Below the pieces are notes generated by a model, which saw only the letters and a list, made by a program, of their open reading frames with translations, searched no databases and was not told the DNA's origin. From Serinus canaria (taxonomy: Eukaryota; Chordata; Aves; Passeriformes; Fringillidae), in NCBI RefSeq assembly GCF_022539315.1, contig NC_066314.1:51707180-51771179 (forward strand): a stretch of DNA of 64,000 bases, written 5' to 3'. The translations under genes and the position numbers were made by a program. How positions within the stretch are numbered: position 1 is the stretch's first letter; every line of letters starts with the position of its first letter. Positions 10,791-22,172 of the stretch are shown piece by piece.

Positions 10791-13700
10791 AACCTACCTC
10801 CTTAGCTTAGACAATGTCTCCAAGCCCCCTGAGGTGTTTCCACAAGTATCAATGCAATCACTTTTAACAATTATTTTTTTCTCCCTGAAATTGTAATCTG
10901 AAGGATTAGGTAATCCTAAATAAATCATTTGGTTTTATTTTGAGAAAAGGCTTTTAAAAATATGAAGGAGTAAATAGGAGAACCTGGTGCTGCCAAAATA
11001 ACCCAATTTATTCCATCAGGCATTTCTGGGAAGAAGGAGGGAGGGAAGATTTTAAAGCCGTGCCTATGGCTGCATGTAAGGGATAGTTCTCAAAGGATTC
11101 CCTTAATCATATTCTGAAGCAGATAGGCTGTCTCTTTGTAATTCACTCCGTGTCTTTTTCTAAGACCATATGCTCTGGTCACGTGAAGATTTACAGTCTC
11201 AAATTTACTGGCCTCAGAGAATCTGAAAGAATTATGCAAGAAATTATGTTCAGTCATAACTGAGGCCTCACACACCCGTGCTTCTTAAAGACTGCTTCCT
11301 AACTCGATATATGGCCCCTCTTGGGCTTTGTAAGCCCTTCTGGGGAAGAGGGAAGGGGAGGAAAAAGGGGAGCTCCTGATCATTGCCATATGCGAGAAGC
11401 ATCCCTGTCTGCACGTGGGTGTGACGTCTGTGTTGTCACAGAGGCCGAGCTCTGCAGAGCCCCCCTATTTCCTGTTTCCAGTCAGAATCTTACTGCCAGA
11501 GCAGGAATCCCATATCACTCTGTACTGCACTTACAAAAAAGGAAAATTATGGCCAATGGAGGGGGAAGGGGAGGGGGAAATCCTCTTAAATAGCCATGTA
11601 GGATATCTGGACAGGGATATGATCCAGGAGTCCTCAGAGGCAGTAGAATAAGTGGGAGTTTAGCAAACAACCATTTTCTTCCTTTGACTAGTGTTCCTTA
11701 GAGACCTCAGTACTCCAGTTCTCATAGCTAATTTTAGCTATTTGTGGTTGGCCTGTTCCTAATGTTCCTTTCCTATCTCTCTCACACACACTGAACCTTG
11801 GGATAGTCGCTGTGGGTTGACGGATGACGTGAAAACCTCTAGTCTGCAGGTCAAATATCAAAAAATAAAGTGGGATCATGCAACTGGAAGCATAATTTGC
11901 TTTTTTTCCAAATAAGGGAGATATATTCATATTAGTAGTTCTTAGCATACCAAGTTTATGAGGTTTTTTAAAAGTATATGAGGGGAATGACCTATTCTTT
12001 AAAGTTTTTTGGTAACCATCAAAGATGTTATCATCCCATGGACACTGCCTTTCCTATGCAGGCTGTGACTGAAATGCTTTCATTATGTTTTGGCACTGCT
12101 CTTTGTTAGAAAAACAAAAACCACATTGTCCCAAATACTGTACTGATACACAACAGGCAGGATGAGTCCCTGCCAAAGGGCATCGAGTGCATGTTCGAGA
12201 GGGTTTAAAATTAACATAGTGGCAATAAATGTGCCATGCCAGGAGTGGAGGAGCTTGCAGCTTGTGGCATTTGTACTGCAGATACCACATTCAGGGAACT
12301 CTGAGTCTTACCTGCTTTACACTCCTGCGGTGAATTAATGTCAATGCTTTATCTACCATGAGGTTTGCTGTACAGATTGTGATGAGTCTGAAGTCCAGAG
12401 GCACCACAGCGTACTAAAGAAAGTAAAAGGGTAGGGATGACTTCTCTTGTCTCAACCAAATTTTCCCAGAAACATGAGCAACAGGTGGCTCTTCCACTAA
12501 ATTTCTCCTGGATTCCCTGTCCTGATTGCCCCTCCTCTCCACATACAAATCTGTAGAGGATGCTCTGCAAGTGAAAAGTGTGTGCTCTAGGTGATGGTTG
12601 TGTGGGACTGAGGACAGTAAAAGGGTATATGGGCCCTTAGATGCTGACTCTGCTCTCTAAGAAAATTTAGTTCAAGGCCTGGAAATTGTGTCACTAACCT
12701 TATTTTCAGTTCATTAATTTCAAAAGTCTTAGAGTCAGGTGAGGAATCCCGAGAAACTGATTAGGAGGAGGAAAAGGTAGTTATTATGTCTCTCAAGGAT
12801 AGAAAAGCAGTATTCCTTGAGAATAGGCCAGAGGCCAGATTTACATTATTAATTAGACAGACACCTCTGGTTTTCTGTTGGACCAGAAGCAAAAGACTGA
12901 CTAGGGTATCTTGGACAAGACTGCCTGTAACACCCTGTTCTGGCTGGCAGGAAGCAGTCAGTCTGCACATAAAACAGACCTGGTGAGCTGCTTTCCTGGG
13001 AGCTCTGCTGATTGATGGAGGTCCCTTAATTTTTAAGAAGTGTTGGCAGCTTGTTTCACTTTCAGACAGAGATAAATCCTGCCTAAACTGAAGGAAGGAA
13101 TGGAGGGAATCTCTCCCCCGTTACACCCCATATATAGGTTGTCCTACTAGTCCCTGAACAGATGGATGTGGTCATGTGAACCCATGAAACTCTATCTGTT
13201 TTGGAGGAGTAGTGGGTGTGGTGCTGTGGTCATGGACAGATATATGTGTTGCCTTTCACATAGAAGCTCACTGTCCTCCAAAGACTGAATATCAACAAAA
13301 TTCTTCCTGTGGGGACTTCCAGTTCTGCCCGAGCCAGCTGTAAATTCCTTTGAGGCTAAGACTAAGAAAACTGGAATCCTGGGAGGGCTTTGGTACAGTC
13401 CCAAAACCATTTCCACTGAACCTTCCCAAAAATATGGTTTCTCTGACCCAGGAATGTGAGCTCTGTAACAATGCAAAGCTGAAGTCCTAGACCGCTGGAA
13501 TTAACCAGTATTAGCTCATTGCATCTTTGCCCTCTGTCTGTCCCGGCTAATACGAATATCACTTTCCCTCTGGATCACAGACTTGGTTCCATTTTTGTGT
13601 AGCACCTGGCATGATGGGGATGTTGGTATTTGAGTGAGGTGCTACCTCTATATAAACAAATAAAATAAATAAAATTCATGGGATCCCTACTTTCTTCTTT

Positions 13701-16190
13701 GCTGCTTTTGAATTGATTATTTAAGAGTAAATTATCATAAAGCATCTGAGTGAGCAGAGCAGAGCTAATGGCTGCTTCAGCCAGGAAATGCCTGAGGAGC
13801 AGGGAAAACAGAGACTGGAGTATAAATTGCTGTAGCACAGTGAAACAGAACACATGAGCTGGTACAGACTTGCTGAAGCAGGAGATAGCAGAAAAGTAGT
13901 TATGTACACAGAGAGCTCCTCTACTGGTCCCAGCAAAACTGGAACAAAAGCTACATTTTCTCTACAGCAGGTGAAGGTCCAGTCCTCCAAACCCAGGACA
14001 GCTGGCCATCCTGATCACTGGACCTACCAGCTGCCTCCTCACTTGCCAGACCTTCTGCTTTTGCCTTCTGTCCCTTACCATCTGTTTGTCCTTTTCATGG
14101 GAGAGGTCCCTTCCAGTTGTCACCCTCTGCATGAGCCAGTTGAAATATTTGCCTCGCCTACCAGGATAAGTTTCCTTCACATTTTTTGTGCTTTCTTCCA
14201 TGATACAATTTCTTTTCTGAATGAATATTTGCAGTCTTCCCCTTTTAAACACAGAGGTTCTTGAGCGACAAAGCAACTCTAGGAGCAAATGCCTTTCCTA
14301 AAAGCCTTCCCCTTGATGTTGAGGCCCCATATGCCAACACTCTGTCTTCCAGTGATATAAAATGTATCCAGGCATCCCTCCCTTGCCTGTGGTTTCTCTG
14401 TTGCAGTGAAGTGTCCCCTGAGCAGACAGCCAGAACAGCCACCAGCATGCCGGAAAAGGCACGTCAAGGTGGGAAGGAAGAGTGGCTGCACCACATTGTG
14501 TTCCAGGCATGTTTAGTTGGCACGTGGTCCCTAGGGGACTACTGGATGCTGGAGTGTATTTAGGGCAGCTTCTGGGCTCCTTGAGCTCACAGTGAGAAAG
14601 GTAAGGCAAAATCATGCACCTGCACCCAACTCCTAGGGACTGTCTTCCTTCCCACTGCTTCTGAGAAAGGTCTGAGCAGAGCAGAGCAAACTTAGACCCA
14701 CATGACATTACACACCAACTTCTCTGCCTCTTCCTACCTGCCAAAGTAGGAGGGTGGGAGTTCCAGTGAAGACTTTCTTTTGGAGTGAGGAAAAAGACAA
14801 ATAAAGAATAGCCAGGTGGTTTGCTGTGCTCACGCTCTTCTTTGCATCCTAAAGTAGCCCCACAGACTGACATGAATGATCTTACTAACTTGTGCTCACA
14901 TGAAATGCACTCAAACAGAAGCAGAGAAGGCTTTCAGGGCCGTTCCCAGCTCTGAAGCAGCCCTTTGACAGAGCTAGACTGGTTGTTTTTTTTCTCCCCA
15001 GATGAGAGGCTGGTCTACACCACCCCTAAACTCACCTCCACCCCCAAACAGCTGTTTTGCCAAAGGGTGGAGAAGCAGACCTCCTGAATGAGGGTGGAGC
15101 AGTTTGAAGGGGAGGAAAGCAGTGACTTCACTTCTTATTAAGTAATAGCAGAGCGGGGTGTGCGTCACTCTGAAAAACAAGACTTTGGGTGGGGGCAAAG
15201 GCTGTCTGCAGCATCTTATGCATGGAGCCTTCCCCTTTGTGGGAAATGAGCAGAATCCACCATTCTGAAGAGTGAATTTAGAAAGTAAAAGATGTTGAGG
15301 GCTTCGTAATCTTATTTAAGGGGATCCAAGAAGAGCATCAAGGTGAAAGGGCTCATAATGGTGAAAGTCTTTTGGGCTAGACTTTAGGAAACACTTTCCT
15401 CCAGCAAGGACAGAGAAACGTAGGAATAGATTGAGTCCCTATGTAAAAAGCAGCACCTGGAGGTCAGATTTCATAGGAGGCAGATGGCACTGGGGTCTGT
15501 GTACAAATACTAGGGGAGTGGTGGCAGGACAGAAAAAGGTGTCTTTGTGATCAGAGGGTTATCTGCAAGGAGACTGCTCACAGCTTCCTCTCACCCTGTG
15601 CAACTGGGCAAGTATCACAAGATCTGGATCTATCTCCTCAAATAATCTTTTCCCTGCAGCTGACTCCTTCAGGGCTGTATGAACAGCACCAGGCCAGTCT
15701 GTTGCGTTCTCTCTGCCTGATTCAATTGCTTTCTGCCTTCTGCCAGTCCTGACTACTACTGAAACAGTCTCTCAGGCTTGAGAGCAGTCTGGTATGTTAG
15801 ACATCATTCCAGCCTGTTCAGAACAACACAAGAGTAAGAAGCAGTCTTGGATTCCAAAGGCTTCAAATGTAACAAATATTTGCATGCTGCTGATACTGTT
15901 CATACTGCTCTGAAAGTGCGATTGCCAGAATGGCCATCAGAACAGAAGCTGTAAAAAGCCTTCCCAAAGACTCTGTGCAATGCTTGTGGCATCAGCAGAG
16001 TGTGCCTCTGGCCCCATTTGCAGTGGAGACATAAGTAAAGGCTCTTATTTCCTCTCCTAGGCCTCCTAGGTGAAACTTAGAATACCTTGGCAGTGTCCTA
16101 GAGACATGTGGCAGTGTGGGGGCACACCTCCCTCATTCCTCTGGCTAGCACAGGGAACTGCAGTGCTGTGCATCAGTGCTGGCATGTGAG
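10791..16190. other. intronic, nothing recognised
   Basis: About 5.4 kb with no recognised gene or repeat family. There are purine-rich stretches at 11340-11370 and 11554-11580 (gggggaagggg type). The longest minus-strand open frame of the window (14298-14873) lies here, but it has no domain, codon-bias or splice support. Confidence 0.5.
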
Positions 16191-16241
16191 TTGTTGGGCA
16201 TTTACCCAGGAATAGAGAGCTTGTAGGGCATTTACCCAGGA
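16191..16241 (+). repeat. 30-bp-period tandem duplication
   Basis: A 21-nt unit (ttgttgggcatttaccc...) at 16191-16211 recurs at 16221-16241 with one mismatch, about 30 bp apart. It is a small local duplication without coding context. Confidence 0.8.
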
Positions 16242-17599
16242 TTTTGCCTGGGCATGTTTGTCCTTAGACCCATGCTACCACTCATGTGAGTTGTTTTATA
16301 TCCAGTTTTTACACACCTTTCATACTGCAGCCATACATGGTGAGCACATTTCAGATGCAGTCAGGAATTCAGCCTCTGCTTAGGACAGATGTAAAAGCTG
16401 CCAGGCTGCCAAGGGGTCAGGCCCTTTATTTTTTTCCTGTATATAAACTGAGACTCCAGTTTTGTGATACCAGCCTCCCAATGGCTCCTCATGTAGACTT
16501 TCACTGGAGACTCATAAAGTCTGCAAAGAGCTCAAACAAAGACAATAAGCAGCTTTCCTCACCCTTGCCTCAAGTATATGACAAAAGAAAGATAAAAAAT
16601 TGAGGAAGGAATAAATGTACTCTTTCTTCCAGTCTGACTGACAACAGCAAGGGCAGTTCAATTTCATTAATAAGTAGAATTTTGTGTTCCAACTTCCAAC
16701 ATGAGAAAAATAAATTAACTGAGTGTTCAGAGAGTTCTACTGCCTTGCTCACAAATCATAAATGGCTTAGCAGAACAGCACTGTTTTGGAAATAAAGAAG
16801 AAAAGGACAAAGGAACATAAACAACAGGCATCCACCAGCTCCCAGAATGATACTTGCCAAAGCTCCTTCTCATTGCTTGCTGGCACGGCTGCTAGAGCAG
16901 ACCATTGCTCCCCAGGTCTGGAAATATTCTACTCACATCTGACAGTTCAGGGGGACTGCCATACACCTGCTGGGTAGCAAAGGCTTCCTCAAGCTGGAGC
17001 TGAGATAGGGTAGGAACCCCTGACCAGTCCCTCTGGCTTGCTGCTACTAGCAGCTATTCTAACTCCTTTAGCAGCCCAAATTAAGTGGATCCAGCTAAGC
17101 ATCTCCCACCACCTGCAGTTCCTGTTAAGTACTCCTGATCCTCACTGGGTTCTGGCTTTTTGTTTGTCAAATATAACTTCTTCAACAGACTTTTCTGGTC
17201 CTCTAGTTTACTGTATTTTTATTAGCAAAGACTACAAACCATTACATGAGGCTAAGGGTGGTGATCTACTATGGCACAGCTAGTTCCAGCTTTTCACACT
17301 GGTCATCCTCATTATCGTCATTTTTATGCTGATGGTGTTGTTGTTTTCTTACACAAATCCACCCATATGTGCTAGCATATGTTGATCAGTATTAGGCCCT
17401 CCTCTAGGCTGTTTCAGCTCTTTTCTTTCCAACTGAAGCCAGTAGAGCAATTCTGTCCCTATAGCTCTCCATCCCTCTGGGCTGCCATGCTGGTTATTCA
17501 GCCAAACAGAAAGGAAAACACAGGGTCTAAGTTAGTTCCCTCTATCTTGCAGGCAGCCTGAGCCTCTCATTAGGATTCACCAAAGAATAGTAGTTGTCC
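16242..17599. other. intronic, nothing recognised
   Basis: No exon or named repeat was recognised. Sequence composition is ordinary intronic. Confidence 0.5.
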
Positions 17600-17770
17600 T
17601 GTATAAGCCTCACAACAATCCACTGTTTATAACAATTTTAGACCTTAGTGTCGTATCTGTGCTGCAGACAAATGAACTCAGAAAGGCTAAGCCATGCTAG
17701 CGAGTTTGTGAGTCCCAGTGCTTCTCCACCCCTTCCTTGTTTTCTTAGAGCAGGCACTATTCCCTTCCCA
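17600..17770 (-). repeat. MIR-like SINE fragment (antisense)
   Basis: The plus strand reads 'cctcacaacaatccactg...caattttaga...gcagacaaatgaactcagaaaggctaag', then 'agtcccagtgcttctcc'. This is the reverse complement order of MIR (ctcacaacaaccctgtgag, attttacagatgaggaaactgaggcacagagaggttaag, agtcccagtgctc). Strongly diverged. Confidence 0.55.
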
Positions 17771-20654
17771 AACCAGGGAATTAGTAACACTAATGGGGGA
17801 ATGTGTCACCTCTGCATGCTGAGCGTGACTCACAAAGTCAATAGGGCCTTAGCAGCTGAGAGGAACAATGAGCTGTGTTCTCAGTTCCGTGGTTTTTTTT
17901 TTGGCTACACCATCACTGGAGCCCAGAACAAGGGCAGTGATGTCATGGTAGGCTTAATGTGTAAGTATCATATACAACACTACCAGCTCTGTGATCTCTT
18001 ACTTCCACATTAACGTATCTTGGGGCATACATACACACAAATAGTTGCCAGAGCCAAGAATAAGTCATTTGGAACAGATTATTTTATTTCAGGCTTTTAA
18101 CAAGAATGCTTGTCAGTCCCAACAGGCTCATTCTGGGGAGGTAGTACCTGGCTCAGTACTGAACTATATAATTTAGTCAAGACCTCAGCCATAAAGACAG
18201 AAGTTTGGAATGTAGAAATGAGCAGACAAGAATCCTGCTAAAAAATAGCTTACATTTTTCTGACAATTAGCCATTGTTGCAAGTATTTATATAAAGAAAG
18301 AGTAAGAAAAAGTTCTGAGACAAAGGAGGAAATTACTCCCAGCCATTTTCAAGAAAATGTCTTTGAAGCATTTCATGCACTTGTATTTGAGCAAGAATTT
18401 TCTCCATTAGCCCCTGAGTGGAGTGGGGAATTGTTTCTTCCTTTCAGAAATGTGCTGTGTGTATTAAGTGGTCTGTCAAAGGAGCCAGGGCAGAAGGGGG
18501 TGTAGAGCAGAGCATACAGTGACATTGTAATCAGAGGCCAGGCCCTGGGTCATGCAGGCAAGCTCGAACTCGCTGTAACCTGCCTGGAGTGTGTGCTGAT
18601 AACAACCCCGGCTGCAGAGTTCACAGGGAGCTGTTAGCAAACATCCTCATCCCAGGAGCTGTGCAGGGCTGGATTCTGCACTGGGCTCTGGGGAGCCCAC
18701 AGTGCTGCTAAAACCCAGCTAAGGGCATATGAGCTGCACATGGGGCGGGAGGAGCTACTGTCTGCTTTCTGCAGGGACAGCTGTGCCAAGAACGACAGTT
18801 CCCTGATTTATAAAACTCTTTCTGAATGAATTGCCAGGTGCCTCAGGTGACAAGGCCTGCCTCTGTCCCATGTTATGGGCCCCTTTCATCATTTGCTGGG
18901 TTAAGCCAGGATTCCTCTGGCCAGAAAAACAGGGGAAGCCCTGAGAATTCATAACACGAAATCTTATCTCAAGGGAAAAAACAGAGGCATGTGTGTAGAG
19001 GCTTGCTGAACTACGCATTCCTCTAATAGTTTCCCAATGCTGAGTACCAGTGGGACAGTCACACACTTTGCTGCATGTTCCCAACAGGCTGGAACCTTTA
19101 TCTGCTGGACAGGCTGGTGCTGGAGCCCTGCCAGTCTCCCAGGAGAGCAGCTGTGGCCCCCTCGGTTCCTGTGCCTCTGCACTGGGCAGCAGATTGGCGG
19201 AAGCTGGTGCAAAGCTGCCTGTCCGATTAAATTTGTTATTTTGCAAAAGGATTTAGCTTTGCTTGTTGGTTATTACTTAAGAAAAATCCTAAGCTGGTGC
19301 TTTAACCTGTTTTAAACCTTTCACAGGGTGAAAAAATCTGGTTCCTTTGCTTCCAAGTTGTAAACAAGGAACAGAAATCTAAGAGAAAGAAGAGAAAACA
19401 AAAAAGTTTTAAAATACTATTTTTCTTACATTCTTTTATTTTCCAAGCAAAAATTATGTTAAAAATTTCTTGTACTAAAAGGCTGCCACATCAGAATTGT
19501 TGCTGAACTTTGCTTCTGAAAAAAATCTGACAACAGGTCATTAGCCACCATCTCAGACATACTCCAGCTCCCACACATACCTGCTGTCTCTCCAGGGATG
19601 TGCTAGTAAGCCCATCCAGAAGGGTTTGTAGATTATAAAGATGATGAGAGATGTTCACATGTTTCATATTTTTTCCTGTAAAAAAAAAAAAAAAAAAGCA
19701 GAGGAAGCCAAATCAAATAAACCATTTATTCCAAGAAAAGCTGTCTATATACAAGATTCACCCTGGCTAAATTGAGCTTGTAGCTGACTGTTAGTTAAAA
19801 CAAAACATTTTCAATTGAGAATGTTTCAGGTCAGCAAGGACTGGTAGGCTCCAAGTGAAGATGACTGTAAATGTATTGCCTGACTACAAAAACTACACTC
19901 AAATACTGTTGTAGTTGCAAAGCCAGGAACTGCCCATGAGAAGTGCCCAAAGAAGAGTTGACACTGAAGTTTTAATTTCCATACTCTGACACGTGCAATG
20001 TAGATCATTTCTTTCACAGGATTCCTGTCAAAGGATTTCTGCAATAAAAAAAATAAACATTTCAGATTTAGCTTTGTCCTTCTGCTTAGTGCATGAACTT
20101 AGACTGTTTTTAGTTCGTAGGGTTTAAACAAAGTTCTGAGAGCAGAATTACTAAAACCCCTTTTGAGCTCATGGCATTCAGCAAGATGTTTCAGAAACAT
20201 CAACAAATTTGTTTTCACAGCAGGACAGTAAATACTACGTATTTTGTAAATGAGACGCTGCCTGCTGAATGTGCAAAGTCAGAAGATTTGTGTACTTCAT
20301 ACAGAATTAGAAGGACTCGTATTTTCTACCATTCTGCAGCACTTTATATTCAAAGCACGAAGTCCAGGTGCACTTGCAAGTGTTCATTCCCTTTTGCAAG
20401 TCAGCTGTGGTTCAGCCATTCAGGGGGTTCTGGCTGCAATGCCAGCTTCAATAGCTTCCACCCTGGTCAGCAGAGCCCTTGCCTTCCCACCCTGGCCCTG
20501 CACTGAATCTCACAACACACACACACTTTCAGCTTTGGGCCTATTCTGCAAATAAGATCAGGGAATCAACTCATAGTAAAAATAACCCTGCTTGGCCTCA
20601 GAGCACAGTCTTGGACCAGAGGCTATGTTAAGCACGCAGAAAGCAATGGACAGC
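17771..20654. other. intronic; one A-homopolymer, otherwise nothing recognised
   Basis: No gene was recognised. An 18-nt A run lies at 19680-19697. The 18480-18760 part is slightly more GC-rich and might be regulatory, but no specific element was identified. Confidence 0.5.
19680..19697 (+). repeat. A18 homopolymer
   Basis: Eighteen consecutive A residues. No SINE or processed pseudogene was recognised upstream that would make this a retrotransposition tail. Confidence 0.9.
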
Positions 20655-20775
20655 CTTGTCACAATTATTCATGGGGAATCTGGCAAACTTGCCCAGCATC
20701 ACACTGGATGACAGGAGCACTGGTCAGCTCTGCAGAGCAGTAGTCCATCTCTTCAGTCCCATGACGACTCATGCT
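20655..20775 (-). repeat. MIR-like SINE fragment (antisense)
   Basis: The plus strand 'attattcatggggaatctggcaaacttgcccagcatcacactggatgacaggagc...tcagtcccatgac' follows the reversed MIR consensus (tttacagatggggaaactgag, gtgacttgcccaaggtcacacagg, ggcagagc, cagtcccatgctc). Confidence 0.55.
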
Positions 20776-21017
20776 GCTTCTGCAGTCCCTTTTCCTCTGC
20801 TGACCACTGCCATCTATGTCCCACAATGCATGAGGCAGGGGGTGCTGCAGAGAGCCCTTGTGAGGCTTTCACAGCCATGAGTAGCGATCAGGGGATGCTT
20901 GACTGTTACCCAGGTAACTTTCATCCTGGATTTCTTAGGTTTCTAAGCACTTGACCCCACAACTATTACAAATATTTTATGCAGGCATTTTGTGTGCAAT
21001 ATGTACCACATATAAAA

Positions 21018-21121
21018 GTTCTTCTTAGGAACTTGGCTTAGTGATGGACTTAGCAGCATTAGATTAATGTCTAGACTTGATCTTAGTAGTCTTCTCCCAC
21101 TTAAACAATTCCATGATTCTA
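21018..21121 (+). repeat. CR1 LINE 3' end fragment
   Basis: The fragment ends with 'ttagtagtcttctcccacttaaacaattccatgattctatg', a diverged form of the CR1 terminus (gaggtcttttccaacctaaacaattctatgattctatg). The preceding 'ggcttagtgatggact...tagacttgatctta' matches the CR1 3'UTR. The terminal attctatg octamer repeat fixes the plus orientation. It is 5'-truncated, as is usual for CR1. Confidence 0.75.
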
Positions 21122-21782
21122 TGTGTCCTCATTTAAAGTAACCTGAAGTATAAGAAGAATGAGAAAGGGAGGAGATGTGTATCTGGACAATGCTGAGGAC
21201 CAGAACTAATGGTCTGTCCTTGCCTTTTATGCTAGATTATTTGGAGATAAAGTACTTTGGAGGGATTACCAGCAAAGATTCCCTACTCTCAGAACCTGGT
21301 TGTTGCCATAAACTGCAGAGCTGAGCTACCTGTTGGTCCCTTGCAGAGAAGCTGCCACTTGCAAAGTGCTATTTTCTGTTGGAAGCAAGATGGTTACTGT
21401 GATGTACAGCACAGGCTCCTTTCTAACCCGTGACCACTGCAAATATGTCAGTGCCTCTGTTGGACACACAGAGCATGCATGACAGGCTTTGCTTCATGTC
21501 ACTGCCTAGCAAAATCCTTTTTTTGATCCCTCGTAAGGAGAAATACAGAAAATAAGTGACAGTTCCTCTGCAAGTATTGCCACCAATAGGATGGTCTGTC
21601 TAGCTCCTCTCCAGTAGGACCCACTCCCAGACATCACCTGGAGAAGTCTCAAGGCCTTTCTGACATCTTCATGATGCATGGGACGCCCTCATGTCTCCTG
21701 CTTTCTTTCCTTTTACCATTTCAGCATGGTAAGGATGGGACAACAGTGTGAGCCACTTCACTTAGACTCTTGTGCACTCCAT

Positions 21783-22164
21783 TGTTACCCCGTTCTCAGG
21801 GGTTTCAAGATGAGGGAAGAGACGACAAGGTTGACTCCATGTATCAGAAGGCTTGATTTATTATTATATGATAGATAATATATAAAAACTATACTAAAAG
21901 AATAGAGAGAAGGATTTCACTACCATGCTACGCTAAGAATAGAATAGGAATGTAAACTAAACTCTTCTCAGACCGAGACCGGCCCGGACAGGTGTCCTGT
22001 GACAGGCTCTTAATTGCAAACAGTCTGACGGGGCCAATCACAGACCTCCCCTGTTGCATTCCACAGCAGCAGATAAGAATTGTTTACAGTTTGTTCCTGA
22101 GGCCTCTCAGCTCTCAGGAGAGGAAAATCCTAAGTAAAGGATTTTTCATAAAACATGCCGGCCA
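21783..22164 (-). mobile_element. Solo LTR of an endogenous retrovirus-like element (passerine type)
   Basis: A 382-bp block with TG...CA ends (TGTTACCCC at 21783, GGCCA at 22164). It is flanked by cactccat (21775-21782) and tactccat (22165-22172), an apparent target-site duplication sharing 7 bp (actccat). On the minus strand an AATAAA at 21862-21857 lies about 75 nt before the 3' end and an inverted CCAAT at 22034-22038 lies upstream, giving U3-R-U5 order right to left. The text 'ggcttgatttattattatatgata' and 'ttccacagcagcagataa' resembles, from memory, LTRs abundant in songbird genomes. No internal gag/pol/env sequence is present, so it is a solo LTR left by LTR-LTR recombination. It is relatively intact, so it is younger than its MIR neighbours. 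Confidence 0.75.
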
Positions 22165-22172
22165 TACTCCAT

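Noticed and set aside
14298..14873. Longest minus-strand open frame outside the CpG island (191 codons)
   Set aside because: No recognisable domain, Cys/Trp-rich text typical of random frames, overlapping open frames on both strands, and no splice or promoter context inside a SYN3 intron.
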